Notes under the pieces: generated by a model
The model's input: the letters and a program-made list of their open reading frames with translations, nothing else
Database searches by the model: none
What the model was told of the DNA's origin: nothing
NCBI RefSeq assembly: GCF_019145475.1
Contig: NZ_JAHTKI010000006.1
Span: 209,618 to 273,617 of the forward strand
From: Pseudomonas botevensis
GTDB taxonomy: Bacteria > Pseudomonadota > Gammaproteobacteria > Pseudomonadales > Pseudomonadaceae
Reading direction: 5' to 3'
DNA: 64,000 nt
Translations under genes and position numbers: made by a program
Shown here: positions 18,444-27,756 of the stretch, in pieces
Layout of the letters: each line of letters opens with the position of its first letter
Numbering within the stretch: position 1 is the first letter of the stretch

Positions 18444-19236
18444 ATGCAGGCGCGTGCTTCTGGCGTACCGGCAACGCCAGTCGCGCCTGTCCGTAGAACG
18501 CCAGGGCTGTCAGCAAACAGGTCAGCCAGACGAAGATTCCGGCCCAGAACGTGTGGGACATGTAGTGCCAGCCTTGCAGGACACGTGTTGTGCCATAGAC
18601 CAGACCGAGCAGCAGCGAGCCGTACATTACCGCCCCGGAGAAGCGCCACTGGTAACGCCGCGCCACAAAGTATAGCGCCAGCATGGTGAATCCACCGGAG
18701 GCATGGCCGCCCGGCCAGCAACGGCCTTCACCGGCGTCATGAAACCACTGGAAATTGCTGAACCAGTCGATGTGTTGCATTTTGCCGCCGTACAGGGTGG
18801 TTTCGATCGGGCAATACACGCTGGTGTGCGCCTTCAGGAAGTGAATCACCCCGGTACACAGGGCAAACGCGATCACCACAAACAGAAAGTCGCGGCGGTG
18901 AGCGGTGGTGAATCTCAGGATCGGCGCCACCTTGCTGCGCTCCAGAAAAACACCGAGGCGCGGACGTCTGGCGGTGTTGAGCAATGGCCAGACAAACGAC
19001 AGCACCGCACCGATGACCGCCACCTCCCCCGTCCAGTTCGGCACGATCCGCGCCCATTTGTGGGTGAATTGCTCGAAGAGATGACTCTTTTCGATCGGGA
19101 ACACCTGGGTCAGCGGGTCGAAGAGCATGTTGCTGAAGGCGATGTCGAGATGGGTCATGTCGAACATCACAAACACCAGTGCCGCGCAGGCCAGGGGAAT
19201 ACCGAAGTTGAGCAAATAGAAACGACTGGGCGACAT
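18394..19236 (-). CDS. PAP2-superfamily membrane phosphatase
   Basis: A 280-aa integral membrane phosphatase. The PAP2 signature is present: KAHTSVYCP, then CWPGGHASGG with the catalytic His, then GTTRVLQGWHYMSHTFWAG with the second Arg and His. About six membrane segments. Such enzymes dephosphorylate lipid substrates (phosphatidate, undecaprenyl diphosphate, lipid A). The chosen ATG at 19236 has AGGAC at proper spacing; an upstream ATG at 19266 would overlap the previous gene's stop as ATGA, so coupling is also possible. Confidence 0.85.
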   Translation of the reverse strand: MSPSRFYLLNFGIPLACAALVFVMFDMTHLDIAFSNMLFDPLTQVFPIEKSHLFEQFTHKWARIVPNWTGEVAVIGAVLSFVWPLLNTARRPRLGVFLERSKVAPILRFTTAHRRDFLFVVIAFALCTGVIHFLKAHTSVYCPIETTLYGGKMQHIDWFSNFQWFHDAGEGRCWPGGHASGGFTMLALYFVARRYQWRFSGAVMYGSLLLGLVYGTTRVLQGWHYMSHTFWAGIFVWLTCLLTALAFYGQARLALPVRQKHAPAFTGLQSNTPAAPPSLS

Positions 19237-19262
19237 GGCGGGTCCTGAGTTGGGGAAAACAT

Positions 19263-19955
19263 TCATTCTGTGGTCACCGAACGCCAGTCCGAGGCTTCGA
19301 TAAGGCCGAGTATTTTCGGGGCCGTCGGGGTGGCGGCGGAGATGAACAGCGAAGCGCCGTAACCTGGCGTCGAGGTCGATGCCTTGAGATCTTTCTCCAG
19401 TTGCGCCATGCATTCGCTGTGGGTCACCAGAATCAGATTGCGTCCCGCGACCTTGTGCGCGAGTGCCTGCTGCAACATCCGGCCCTTGCAACTGATCAGC
19501 CAGTCTTCACCGGTGCCGGCTTTGTTGAACATATAGCCGGCGGTCTGCACCGTGCGCAGCATCGGACTGTTGTAGATATCGGCCTGGTCCAGACCAAGGT
19601 GTTCGAACTGCGCACCGACGCCGACCGCGACACTGCGCGAACGGTCGGTAATGCCGTCGTTGCCAGCCAGACACGGTGCTTTGGAATGGTCGCAACGCTC
19701 GACGTGGCGCACCAGCACGATCATGTCGCCCTTGGCCCACCCCGCCGCCAGGGCCCGGGCACCGGCCACATTGCCATGGGCCAGGTCTGGCACCGAGGCA
19801 GGCGCCAGCAGCCACAGGGTCAGGGGGATGACCAGCAGCGATGCTGCCAGCACCACCAGGGTATTTCGATAACGGGCCAGACCGCTCAGATCAATCGAGC
19901 GTTTCAGGCCGAACAGACTCAGTCTCAATTCCACATCAGGCCGCCTCACCGGCAT
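19263..19955 (-). CDS. Histidine phosphatase family protein, Ais-like
   Basis: A 230-aa protein with an N-terminal membrane anchor (about residues 30-52, [20 protein letters not shown]) and a periplasmic histidine phosphatase domain. The RHG-type motif reads LVRHVERC and the second catalytic His is in VTHSE. It resembles Ais (PmrG), which removes a phosphate from LPS core heptose. It forms a two-gene unit with the PAP2 phosphatase, facing the ArnT-like gene, which supports an envelope role. The function is a family inference. Confidence 0.75.
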   Translation of the reverse strand: MPVRRPDVELRLSLFGLKRSIDLSGLARYRNTLVVLAASLLVIPLTLWLLAPASVPDLAHGNVAGARALAAGWAKGDMIVLVRHVERCDHSKAPCLAGNDGITDRSRSVAVGVGAQFEHLGLDQADIYNSPMLRTVQTAGYMFNKAGTGEDWLISCKGRMLQQALAHKVAGRNLILVTHSECMAQLEKDLKASTSTPGYGASLFISAATPTAPKILGLIEASDWRSVTTE

Positions 19956-20081
19956 GCACCACGCTTCTCAGGATGCGGCGAGGGTAAAGACGCGAGCGTG
20001 GGCAGGCAGTGAAACCCGTGTGAAAAAAGTCTTGGCGGCTGCCCGGAAAACCCTGTTACAGAATCAATCCGACAAAATCCT

Positions 20082-20108
20082 TTCAGCTCTCGGGTTTGCG
20101 GCCGATAC
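20082..20108 (+). promoter_or_regulatory. Candidate FliA (sigma-28) promoter
   Basis: A -10 element GCCGATAC (20101-20108), one base off the FliA consensus, lies 11 bases after TTCAGCTC (20082-20089), a moderate match to the FliA -35. It sits about 90 bases upstream of a chemoreceptor gene, the usual target of FliA. Confidence 0.5.
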
Positions 20109-20199
20109 AGACCTGCTTACACCCTTGCTGGCTCAAAAAAACAACAAATCTTCCAGCCTAACTGACGATCAAGGAACACAACGTTCTGGAGGAATTGTG

Positions 20200-22119
20200 A
20201 TGAATAGCTGGTTCGGTAACATCAGCGTGAACCTCAAATTGGGGCTGGGCTTCGGTCTTGTCCTGGCCCTGACCTGTATTCTCGCCCTGACCGGCTGGAC
20301 CAGCCTCGGCGGTCTGATCGACCGCAGCAACTGGATGAGCGACATCACCCAGCTCAATGCCAGTCTGACCAAGCTGCGCGTGGTGCGTCTGCAATACATG
20401 CTGACCAATGGTGATGAAACCGCCGCGCAGAACGTGCAGACCACACTCGAAGGTTTCGCCGCGCAACAGCAGGCGCTGATCGAGAAATTCAAGAGCCCGG
20501 AAAACGTCAAACTGCTCAAGCAGCAGGCCGCGACCATCGCCGAGTATCAGACTTCGCTGAACAAAATGCGCAACGCCTACCGCACCGGTAACAGCGCGCG
20601 CGACACCATGGGCACCAACGCCGAAGCGGCGTACAACCAGATCGAAGCGATCAGCGCCCGCGTCCAGCAGATGCCACTGAGCGATCAGCGCTTCGAACAG
20701 TTCCAGGCCATCACCACCGCCAAGGAAGCGTTCATCCTGGCGCGCTACGAAGTGCGCGGCTACACCGCCACCGCCAACGCCGATACCGAGCAGAAAGCCG
20801 TCGGCCAACTGGACGTGGCCATCGCCAGCCTCAAGCAGTTGAACGTGCACTTTGCCGACAGCCAGCAGGACGCCCTGCGTTCGCTGGAAACAGCGCTGAT
20901 CAACTACCGCAGCGCCTTGCAGGCGTTCAAGACCGCCAACAGCGAAGCGGTGCAGGCGCGCAAGGAAATGACCGACCAGGGCAACCTGATCGTCTCCCTC
21001 AGCGAGCAGTTGTATCAGATCCAGCTCGACCGCCGTGACCTCGAAAGTGCCCAGGCTCGCACCCTGCAATTGATCAGTACCCTGCTGGCGCTGCTGGTCG
21101 GCGTGATTGCCGCCGTGGTCATCACCCGGCAGATCACCCGTCCGCTGCAAGAAACCCTGACCGTGGTCGAGCGCATCGCCAGCGGCGACCTGACCCACAA
21201 CGTCACCGTCACCCGCCGTGACGAACTCGGCGTGCTGCAGCAAGGCATCGGGCGCATGGGCGTGACCCTGCGCGACTTGATCAGCGGCATCCGCGACGGC
21301 GTCACCCAGATCGCCAGCGCCGCCGAAGAGTTGTCGGCCGTGACCGAGCAGACCAGCGCCGGGGTCAACAGCCAGAAAGTCGAGACCGATCAGGTTGCCA
21401 CCGCCATGCACGAGATGACCGCCACCGTGCAGGAAGTCGCGCGCAACGCCGAGGAAGCCTCGCAAGCCGCTGCCGCCGCTGACGGCGAAGCCCGTGAAGG
21501 CGACAAAGTGGTGAACGAAGCCATCGCGCAGATCGAGCGCCTGGCCAGCGAAGTGGTGCGATCCACCGAAGCCATGAGCGTGCTGCAACAGGAAAGCGAC
21601 AAGATCGGCAGCGTCATGGACGTGATCAAGGCTGTGGCCGAACAGACCAACCTGCTGGCCCTCAACGCCGCCATCGAAGCGGCCCGTGCCGGTGAAGCCG
21701 GTCGCGGTTTCGCCGTGGTCGCCGACGAAGTCCGTGGCCTGGCCCAGCGTACGCAGAAATCCACCGAGGAAATCGAAGGCCTGGTGGCCGGTCTGCAAAA
21801 CGGCACTCAGCAAGTCTCGGCGGTGATGAACAACAGCCGCGCCCTGACCGACAGCAGCGTCGCCCTGACCCGCAAGGCCGGCTCGTCCCTGGAAAACATC
21901 ACCCGCACGGTGTCGAACATCCAGTCGATGAACCAGCAGATCGCCGCTGCCGCCGAACAGCAAAGCGCCGTGGCCGAGGAAATCAGCCGCAGCATCATCA
22001 ACGTGCGCGACGTCTCGGAGCAGACCGCTGCGGCCAGCGACGAGACGGCCGCGTCGAGCGTTGAACTGGCGCGCCTGGGTGGTCAGTTGCAGACCATGGT
22101 CAGCCACTTCCGCGTCTGA
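20200..22119 (+). CDS. Methyl-accepting chemotaxis protein, HBM-type sensor
   Basis: A 639-aa chemoreceptor. Membrane segment 1 lies at about 12-33, then a long all-helical periplasmic domain (about 36-285), membrane segment 2 ([20 protein letters not shown]), a HAMP domain, and a cytoplasmic signalling coil whose hairpin tip [20 protein letters not shown] is fully conserved. The sensor's length and helical character fit the helical bimodular (HBM) type known from Pseudomonas receptors for organic acids and other small molecules; the ligand cannot be read from sequence. The ATG at 20200 is set by a GGAGGAA at 20188-20194. Confidence 0.92.
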   Translation: MNSWFGNISVNLKLGLGFGLVLALTCILALTGWTSLGGLIDRSNWMSDITQLNASLTKLRVVRLQYMLTNGDETAAQNVQTTLEGFAAQQQALIEKFKSPENVKLLKQQAATIAEYQTSLNKMRNAYRTGNSARDTMGTNAEAAYNQIEAISARVQQMPLSDQRFEQFQAITTAKEAFILARYEVRGYTATANADTEQKAVGQLDVAIASLKQLNVHFADSQQDALRSLETALINYRSALQAFKTANSEAVQARKEMTDQGNLIVSLSEQLYQIQLDRRDLESAQARTLQLISTLLALLVGVIAAVVITRQITRPLQETLTVVERIASGDLTHNVTVTRRDELGVLQQGIGRMGVTLRDLISGIRDGVTQIASAAEELSAVTEQTSAGVNSQKVETDQVATAMHEMTATVQEVARNAEEASQAAAAADGEAREGDKVVNEAIAQIERLASEVVRSTEAMSVLQQESDKIGSVMDVIKAVAEQTNLLALNAAIEAARAGEAGRGFAVVADEVRGLAQRTQKSTEEIEGLVAGLQNGTQQVSAVMNNSRALTDSSVALTRKAGSSLENITRTVSNIQSMNQQIAAAAEQQSAVAEEISRSIINVRDVSEQTAAASDETAASSVELARLGGQLQTMVSHFRV

Positions 22120-22141
22120 TGCCCCGTCAGCGCTGACGAAA

Positions 22142-22184
22142 AAGCCCGCCGCCAGACCGCAATGGTTTGGCAGCGGGCTTTTTT
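22142..22184 (+). terminator. Rho-independent terminator after the chemoreceptor gene
   Basis: AAGCCCGC (22142-22149) pairs with GCGGGCTT (22173-22180), with an inner GCCAGACC/GGTTTGGC extension, followed by a T run. Confidence 0.85.
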
Positions 22185-22203
22185 GTTTGGCTTGCGACTT
22201 TTT

Positions 22204-22335
22204 CCCTCACCCCAGCCCTCTCCCGGAGAGAGAGAGCCGATTGGTGTGCTGTTCAAAATCCAAGTTCGACTCGGTAGCTCATGTCGACTCAGCCCTCCCA
22301 GACACTCGATCAGTCCCTTGGTCAGGGTGAGGGGC
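22204..22335. repeat. Interspersed palindromic repeat element
   Basis: The ends are inverted: CCCTCACCCCAG at 22204-22215 followed by CCCTCTCCCGGAGAGAG, and GTCAGGGTGAGGGGC at 22321-22335. It belongs to a widespread class of short, degenerate intergenic repeats carrying the CCCTCACCC/GGGTGAGGG ends. No coding capacity. Confidence 0.6.
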
Positions 22336-22343
22336 TTGCGGGG

Positions 22344-22712
22344 TCAGACGCTGATCGCGTTGGTGAACACCAGCCGATTGCCGAACGGATCAGTCACCGT
22401 CATGTCCTGGCTGCCCCACGGCATTGCCTGAATCTGCGGGCGGGCGAATGGGTATTCGCTGGCGATCAACTGCTGCTGGAACGCTTCCAGTTCATCGGTC
22501 TCGATCCGCAGGGCCGAGCCCGGTGTCGCATCGCCGTGGTGTTCGGACAGATGCAGCACGCACTCGCCCCGCGAGACTTGCAGGTACAGCGGGAAATTCG
22601 CCTCGAAACGGTGTTGCCAGTCGATCTTGAAACCGAGGAAGTCGACGTAGAACGCTACCGCCTTGGCCTCATCGAAAATCCGCAGGATCGGGGTGGTTTT
22701 ACCGAAGCTCAT
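22344..22712 (-). CDS. VOC-family (glyoxalase/bleomycin resistance-like) protein
   Basis: A 122-aa protein of the vicinal oxygen chelate fold: TTPILRIFDEAKAVAFYVDFLGFKIDW at the N terminus and DMTVTDPFGNRLVF at the C terminus mark the two beta-alpha-beta units. Substrate unknown; members of this subgroup are often annotated as bleomycin resistance or glyoxalase-like. The ATG at 22712 is preceded by GGGAGC. Single gene. Confidence 0.85.
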   Translation of the reverse strand: MSFGKTTPILRIFDEAKAVAFYVDFLGFKIDWQHRFEANFPLYLQVSRGECVLHLSEHHGDATPGSALRIETDELEAFQQQLIASEYPFARPQIQAMPWGSQDMTVTDPFGNRLVFTNAISV

Positions 22713-22829
22713 GGGGTGCTCCCTGACTGGTTGGCCCCACAGTCTAGATGGGGTGGATGTCAGCAATTCGGCTTGGCGCAGGCTTTCTTTAATTGCAATG
22801 TGCCACCACTGTGACGCATTGCTCGAAAC

Positions 22830-24287
22830 TCAGCGAAAGCTGTCGCGCAAATCACCTTGCCGCGCCAGAAACCGCCCTTCCCGGCGACCATTGGCCTGTC
22901 CATCTTGATAACTCAACACGCCGTTGACCCACACCCCGTCAATCCCCTGTGCTGCCCGTTGCGGGTCGTTGAAGTCCGCCACGTCGCGCACGGTCGCCGG
23001 ATCGAACAACACCAGATCCGCCCAGCGTCCTTCACGGATCTCGCCTCTGTCCTTCAAACCAAAGCGCGCGGCCGACAGACCGGTCATCTTGTGGACGGCG
23101 GTGTGCAGCGGAAACAGGCCGATGTCGCGACTGAAATGTCCGAGCACCCGTGGGAAAGCGCCCCACAAGCGCGGATGCGGGAACGGATCTTCCGGCAGTC
23201 CGTCGGAGCCTACCATCGACAGCGGATGGGCGAGGATCCGGCGCACATCGTTCTCGTCCATGCCGTAATACACCGCGCCGGCCGGTTGCAGGCGTCTGGC
23301 GGCGTCGAGCAGAGACACCTTCCATTCGCCGGCGATGTCGATCAGGTCGCGACCGCCCACCTCTGGATGCGGTGTCGACCAGGTGATGGTGATGCGGTGA
23401 GCGTCGGTGACCTGCTTCAAATCTAGAGTAGAGGAGCTGGCCGCGTAGGGATAGCAATCGCAGCCGACCGGATGGGTTTTCGCCGCTGCCTCCAGCGATG
23501 CGAGCAACTGCGGACTACGCCCCCAGTTACCGGCACCGGCACATTTGAGGTGGGAAATGATCACCGGCGACCGGGCGTGACGGCCGATGCGAAAAGCCTC
23601 ATCCATCGCCTCCAGCACCGGTTCGAATTCGCTGCGCAAATGGGTGGTGTACACCGCGCCGAACGCCGTCAGTTCTTCGGTCAGTTGCATGACCTCGTCG
23701 GTGGACGCCGAGAAGGCACTCGCATACGCCAGCCCTGTGGACAAGCCGAGCGCACCTGCCTCGAGGCTTTCGCGCAACTGCTCGCGCATCGCGGCGATTT
23801 CCTCGGCGCTCGCCGTGCGAAAGAGGTCGTCGAGGTGATTGCTGCGCAGCGCCGTGTGGCCGACCAGCGCCGCCACGTTCAACGTGGTGTTGGCCGCCTC
23901 GACCGCCGCGCGGTAATCACTGAACCGTGGATAGACGAACGCGGCGGCCGAACCGAGCAGGTTCATCGGGTCCGGCGGATCACAGCGCAGGCTGACCGGC
24001 GAGGCGCTGATCCCGCAGTTGCCGACGATCACCGAGGTCACGCCCTGGCTGAGCTTGGGCAACATTTGCGGCTGACGGATCACCACGGTGTCGTCATGGG
24101 TGTGCACATCGATGAAACCCGGCGCCAGCACTCGGCCGGCGGCGTCGATCTCATCGGTGGCGCGCGCATCGCCCAGGTCGCCAATGCGCGCGATGCGACC
24201 ATCGACGATTGCCACGTCGGCGGCGTAGCCGGGGGTATTGCTGCCATCGATGACCAGGGCGTTGCGGATCAGGGTGTCGTACAGCAT
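22830..24287 (-). CDS. N-acyl-D-amino-acid deacylase (D-aminoacylase)
   Basis: A 485-aa amidohydrolase that hydrolyses N-acyl-D-amino acids. Diagnostic features are the metal-binding HTHDD near residue 65, VGNCGISASP with the metal-ligand Cys typical of D-aminoacylases, and VSLRC. The frame extends upstream, but the ATG at 24287 begins the recognisable N terminus (MLYDTLIRNALVIDG). It starts one base after the rpiR-type gene ends, forming an operon with that regulator and a GntP-type permease. Confidence 0.88.
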   Translation of the reverse strand: MLYDTLIRNALVIDGSNTPGYAADVAIVDGRIARIGDLGDARATDEIDAAGRVLAPGFIDVHTHDDTVVIRQPQMLPKLSQGVTSVIVGNCGISASPVSLRCDPPDPMNLLGSAAAFVYPRFSDYRAAVEAANTTLNVAALVGHTALRSNHLDDLFRTASAEEIAAMREQLRESLEAGALGLSTGLAYASAFSASTDEVMQLTEELTAFGAVYTTHLRSEFEPVLEAMDEAFRIGRHARSPVIISHLKCAGAGNWGRSPQLLASLEAAAKTHPVGCDCYPYAASSSTLDLKQVTDAHRITITWSTPHPEVGGRDLIDIAGEWKVSLLDAARRLQPAGAVYYGMDENDVRRILAHPLSMVGSDGLPEDPFPHPRLWGAFPRVLGHFSRDIGLFPLHTAVHKMTGLSAARFGLKDRGEIREGRWADLVLFDPATVRDVADFNDPQRAAQGIDGVWVNGVLSYQDGQANGRREGRFLARQGDLRDSFR

Positions 24288-24288
24288 G

Positions 24289-25149
24289 TCAGTCTCCCAG
24301 CGGCAGGTGATCGTCGCCGCCACGGTATTCGTCGAGGGCGAGTTTGATCCGCCGCAGACGCTCTTGGTTGTCTTCAGGATTGGCCAGCGCCAGCTCGGTG
24401 GCCAGCACGTCGATGGCGAGCAACATGCCGTAACGCGCCGCCGTCGGTTTGTAGATGAACGAGGTTTCTGCACCTTGCAGCGGCAGCACGATGTCGGCCA
24501 GCTCCGCCAGCGGCGAGTCGGCTCGGGTGATGGCGAGGATTCGCGCGCCATAGTTGCGCGCCAATTCCACGGTTTCCAGCAATTCCGGGGTGATGCCGGT
24601 CAGCGAACAGACAATCAGCACATGTTCCGCACTGAGACTGGCGGCCGTGACGCGCATCATCACCGCGTCGTGGCACACCGCAACCGGATAGCCCAGGCGC
24701 ACCAGACGCACCTGCAACTCATCGCTGCACAGAGTCGAGCAACCGCCCATGCCGAAGGCGTGAATCATCCGCGCCTTGCCCAGCAACGTTACCGCATCGG
24801 CGAAACGCGACTCGTCGAACGCCGCCAGATGCTGGCGCAGGGTGGTTTCGATGTCGCCGACGATCTGCCCGTAGAACGCCGACTGCTCGGGCGTCCGCGC
24901 CGGGTCGAGAAAGCGGCTGCCGACGCCGCTGGCCTGGGCCAGTTGCAGGCGCAGATCGCGCAGGTCGCGGCAACCGACCGAGCGCGCAAACCGTGACAGC
25001 GTGGCGGTGCTGACCTCCGCTCTGTGCGCGAGGTCTTCGAGGCTGGCGGACGCGGCAAATCCAACGTCGTCGAGCATCAGACGGGCGATGCGTCCTTCAC
25101 CGGCGCTGAAGGAATCCTGACGGGCGCGGATCTGATAAAGGATGTCCAT
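24289..25149 (-). CDS. MurR/RpiR-family transcriptional regulator
   Basis: A 286-aa regulator with the N-terminal HTH_6 domain (DLAHRAEVSTATLSRFARSVGCRDLRDLR, residues about 40-70) and a C-terminal SIS sugar-phosphate-type sensing domain (about 125-260, with GMGGCSTLCSDEL and IVCSLTGITPELLE). RpiR regulators usually repress the catabolic genes they are encoded with. It lies between the permease and the deacylase genes in the same operon, so it probably responds to an N-acyl-D-amino acid or its product. Confidence 0.88.
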   Translation of the reverse strand: MDILYQIRARQDSFSAGEGRIARLMLDDVGFAASASLEDLAHRAEVSTATLSRFARSVGCRDLRDLRLQLAQASGVGSRFLDPARTPEQSAFYGQIVGDIETTLRQHLAAFDESRFADAVTLLGKARMIHAFGMGGCSTLCSDELQVRLVRLGYPVAVCHDAVMMRVTAASLSAEHVLIVCSLTGITPELLETVELARNYGARILAITRADSPLAELADIVLPLQGAETSFIYKPTAARYGMLLAIDVLATELALANPEDNQERLRRIKLALDEYRGGDDHLPLGD

Positions 25150-25164
25150 GACGCAGGGCTCCGG

Positions 25165-26514
25165 TTAAAGCAGGTAGGAAAGGCCGACGGTCAGCGCGAA
25201 CGCGACCAGCGAAATCAGGGTTTCCAGCACCGTCCAGGTCTTGAAGGTCTGGGCGACGGTCATGTTGAAGTATTCCTTGATCAACCAGAAGCCACCGTCG
25301 TTGACGTGGGAAAAGATAACCGACCCCGCGCCCGTCGCCAGCACCAACAGTTCCGGGTGTGGATAACCCAGGCCGATGGCGACCGGCGCCACCACGCCGG
25401 AAGCTGTGGTCATCGCCACCGTGGCCGAACCGGTGGCGATGCGCATCAGCGCGGCGAACAACCAGCCCATGATCAGCGGCGACAGGTGAAATTCGTGGGC
25501 CAGGCCGACGATCTGATCGGTTACGCCGGCGTCCACCAGAATCCGGTTCAGGCCACCGCCGGCGCCCACCAGCAAGGTGATGCTGGCGGTGGGCGCCAGG
25601 CATTCATTGGTGAATTTGAGGATCGATTCGCGATTGAAACCCTGGGCCAGCCCCAGAGTCCAGAAACTCAGCAACGTCGCCAGCAACAACGCGATGACCG
25701 AGTTGCCGATGAACAACAAAAACTGATTGAAGCCGCTGCCCGGCGTGGAAATCAGGTTGGCCCAACCGCCGATCAACATCAGCACCACCGGCAACAGAAT
25801 GGTCGCCATGGTGATGCCGAATCCCGGCAGGCTGTCGCGGGGCTCGCGCTCGAGGAATTGCTTTTCCAGCGGGTTGTCCGCCGGCAACTGAATGCGCGGC
25901 ACTATGAATTTGGCGTACAGCGGGCCGGCGATGATCGCCGTCGGAATACCAATCGCAATCGCGTAGAGCAAGGTCTGCCCGACCGACGCCTGATAGGCCT
26001 GTACCGCCAGCATCGCCGCCGGATGCGGTGGCACCAGCGCATGCACCACCGACAGCCCGGCGACCATCGGCAGACCGACCATCAGGATCGACACGCCGAC
26101 CCGCCGCGCCACGGTAAAGGCAATCGGCACCAGCAAGACAAACCCGACCTCGAAAAACAGCGGCAGCCCCACCAGAAACGCAATGCACACCATCGCCCAG
26201 TGCGCGTTCTTCTCGCCGAAACGCTCAATCAGCGTGCGCGCCATCTGCTCGGCCCCGCCGGATTCGGCCATCATCTTGCCGAGCATCGTGCCCAGCGCGA
26301 CCACCAGCGCAATATGCCCCAGCGTCTTGCCCACCCCGGCCTCATACGCCCCCACGACGCCGGACGGCGGCATCCCCGCCACCAGCGCCAGACCGATGGA
26401 CACCAGCGTGATGACAATGAACGGATTGAGCCGGTAACGGGCGATCAGAACGATCAGGGCAATGATGGCAACGGCGGCATAGACCAGCAGCCAATAGCCG
26501 AAGGAAGGCGTCAT
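25165..26514 (-). CDS. GntP-family permease
   Basis: A 449-aa membrane transporter of the gluconate:H+ symporter (GntP) family with about 12 hydrophobic segments. Typical stretches are PSGVVGAYEAGVGKTLGHIALVVALGTMLGKMMAESGGAEQMA near the N terminus, VPPHPAAM, and GSATVAMTTASGVVAP. First gene of the operon with the RpiR regulator and D-aminoacylase. The substrate may be an N-acyl-D-amino acid or a sugar acid; context favours the former, by inference. Confidence 0.9.
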   Translation of the reverse strand: MTPSFGYWLLVYAAVAIIALIVLIARYRLNPFIVITLVSIGLALVAGMPPSGVVGAYEAGVGKTLGHIALVVALGTMLGKMMAESGGAEQMARTLIERFGEKNAHWAMVCIAFLVGLPLFFEVGFVLLVPIAFTVARRVGVSILMVGLPMVAGLSVVHALVPPHPAAMLAVQAYQASVGQTLLYAIAIGIPTAIIAGPLYAKFIVPRIQLPADNPLEKQFLEREPRDSLPGFGITMATILLPVVLMLIGGWANLISTPGSGFNQFLLFIGNSVIALLLATLLSFWTLGLAQGFNRESILKFTNECLAPTASITLLVGAGGGLNRILVDAGVTDQIVGLAHEFHLSPLIMGWLFAALMRIATGSATVAMTTASGVVAPVAIGLGYPHPELLVLATGAGSVIFSHVNDGGFWLIKEYFNMTVAQTFKTWTVLETLISLVAFALTVGLSYLL

Positions 26515-26556
26515 GCGGTACTCCTCGAAAGGGTCACGTCGAATGGGTTGTGAAAC

Positions 26557-26610
26557 TCATAAATCATTTCGAGATCGAGTTTTCAAACGAAGTGAAAATA
26601 ATTTTCGTGG
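26557..26610 (-). promoter_or_regulatory. Candidate RpiR operator and promoter for the gntP operon
   Basis: A GAAAAT-A-ATTTTC palindrome (26594-26606) overlaps an inverted repeat TTTTCA/TGAAAA (26580-26598), about 80 bp upstream of the permease start. On the minus strand a TTGAAA with a TTTATG about 17 bases on could be the promoter, overlapping the repeats. A/T-rich TGAAA/TTTCA repeats of this kind are usual for RpiR-family operators. Assignment is by position and pattern. Confidence 0.45.
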
Positions 26611-26694
26611 AGGGATAAGGGTTGTCGCTGACGGGTATGGGATGTCGTGAATAATGAAAATCGAGGGGTGGGATTTACATGGGTTTTCAATGAA

Positions 26695-26739
26695 CACAAA
26701 AAACCTGTGGCAGCGGCTGTGCGACGCTGCCACAGGTTT
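26695..26739 (-). terminator. Rho-independent terminator of the SDR/epimerase gene
   Basis: A perfect 15-bp inverted repeat, AAACCTGTGGCAGCG (26701-26715) and its complement (26725-26739) around a 9-base loop. The A run just upstream on the plus strand (from 26695) gives a U run on minus-strand RNA, placing the terminator 20 bases past the stop at 26760. Confidence 0.85.
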
Positions 26740-26759
26740 GAACGCGTATCTGAAAAGGC

Positions 26760-27653
26760 TTACACCATTTCGTTACGAATCCATTCAACCACCGAGGTGC
26801 GTTTCGGTGCCCAGCCCAACAGTTCGCGGGCGTGTTTGCCGCGGACACGGCTGTTGGAGCCGAGGCCGTAGTTGGCCATTTCGTAGCCCCATTCGGCTTC
26901 TGCGTCTTGCAGCGGCCAGTCCTGGGGTTCGCCGAGGTTCAGGGCTTCTGCCATGGCGGTGGTCATGTCGATGAACGACGCTTCGCCGCTTTCGACGAAG
27001 TAGAAGGTGCCTGGTACGTTTTTGCTCAGCGCCAGCAAGTATAGGGAGACGACATCTTCAATATGCACGTTGGACCAGATGTTCTGCCCCGTGCCGACAT
27101 GCCGGACCACGCCGCTTTTACGTGCCTGTTTCAGCAGGCGCGGCAACTGCACGCTGTCGCGGTTGACGCCCAGGCTGTGGCCGTAGATCAGGGTGTTGCA
27201 GATCACTGCCGAGTTCACCCCGTCCTGCGCCGCCGCGAGGATCAGGTTGTCGATGGCGACGCGGGCAGCCTTGTCGACAGTGGGTTGCGGCAGGTTGTCT
27301 TCGAAGTAAATGACGTCGCTGGATTTGCCGCCCGACGCATCGCCGACGATGCTCGACCCGCTGGTGTGCAGGAACACTTTGTTCGAACCGCGCAACGCGT
27401 CGAGCAAGGCTTCGACCGCGCCGCGATGGTCGCTGCTGGCGGCATTGATGACCGCATCGGCCGCGCGGGCCTGCTCGCCGAGCAATGCCTGGTCATCAAG
27501 GGTGCCGATCACCGGGGTGATGCCCAGAGCCTTGAGCTCAGCGGCTTGTTCGGCGCTGCGCACCAGGCCGGTGACGGTGTGCCCGGCCTGGATCAGACCG
27601 GTGGCGATGGAGCCGCCGATAAAGCCGGCAGCGCCGGTAACGAATACGTTCAT
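26760..27653 (-). CDS. NAD(P)-dependent epimerase/dehydratase-like SDR
   Basis: A 297-aa extended/atypical SDR. The nucleotide-binding motif GAAGFIGG is at residues 7-14. The NAD-dependent epimerase-like fold continues with INAASSDHRGAVEALLDAL and VFLHTSGSSIVGD. The family's YxxxK is not obvious: the region around residue 145-160 reads DKAARVAIDNLIL, so the catalytic pair may be altered. Substrate unknown. A LysR gene lies upstream on the same strand and may regulate it. Confidence 0.85.
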   Translation of the reverse strand: MNVFVTGAAGFIGGSIATGLIQAGHTVTGLVRSAEQAAELKALGITPVIGTLDDQALLGEQARAADAVINAASSDHRGAVEALLDALRGSNKVFLHTSGSSIVGDASGGKSSDVIYFEDNLPQPTVDKAARVAIDNLILAAAQDGVNSAVICNTLIYGHSLGVNRDSVQLPRLLKQARKSGVVRHVGTGQNIWSNVHIEDVVSLYLLALSKNVPGTFYFVESGEASFIDMTTAMAEALNLGEPQDWPLQDAEAEWGYEMANYGLGSNSRVRGKHARELLGWAPKRTSVVEWIRNEMV

Positions 27654-27756
27654 GGAGAAACTCCCTGCGTGAGTAAGTGATGCAACGAGTATCGACTTGC
27701 GATGCGGCTGGAAAAACCCGCCCTCGGCCAATTCACTCTTGCGCAGGAATCACGAA

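Noticed and set aside
20158..22107. 649-codon open frame on the minus strand
   Set aside because: It lies exactly opposite the chemoreceptor gene and its Gly/His/Val/Asp-rich sequence is the complement of a GC-rich coding strand.
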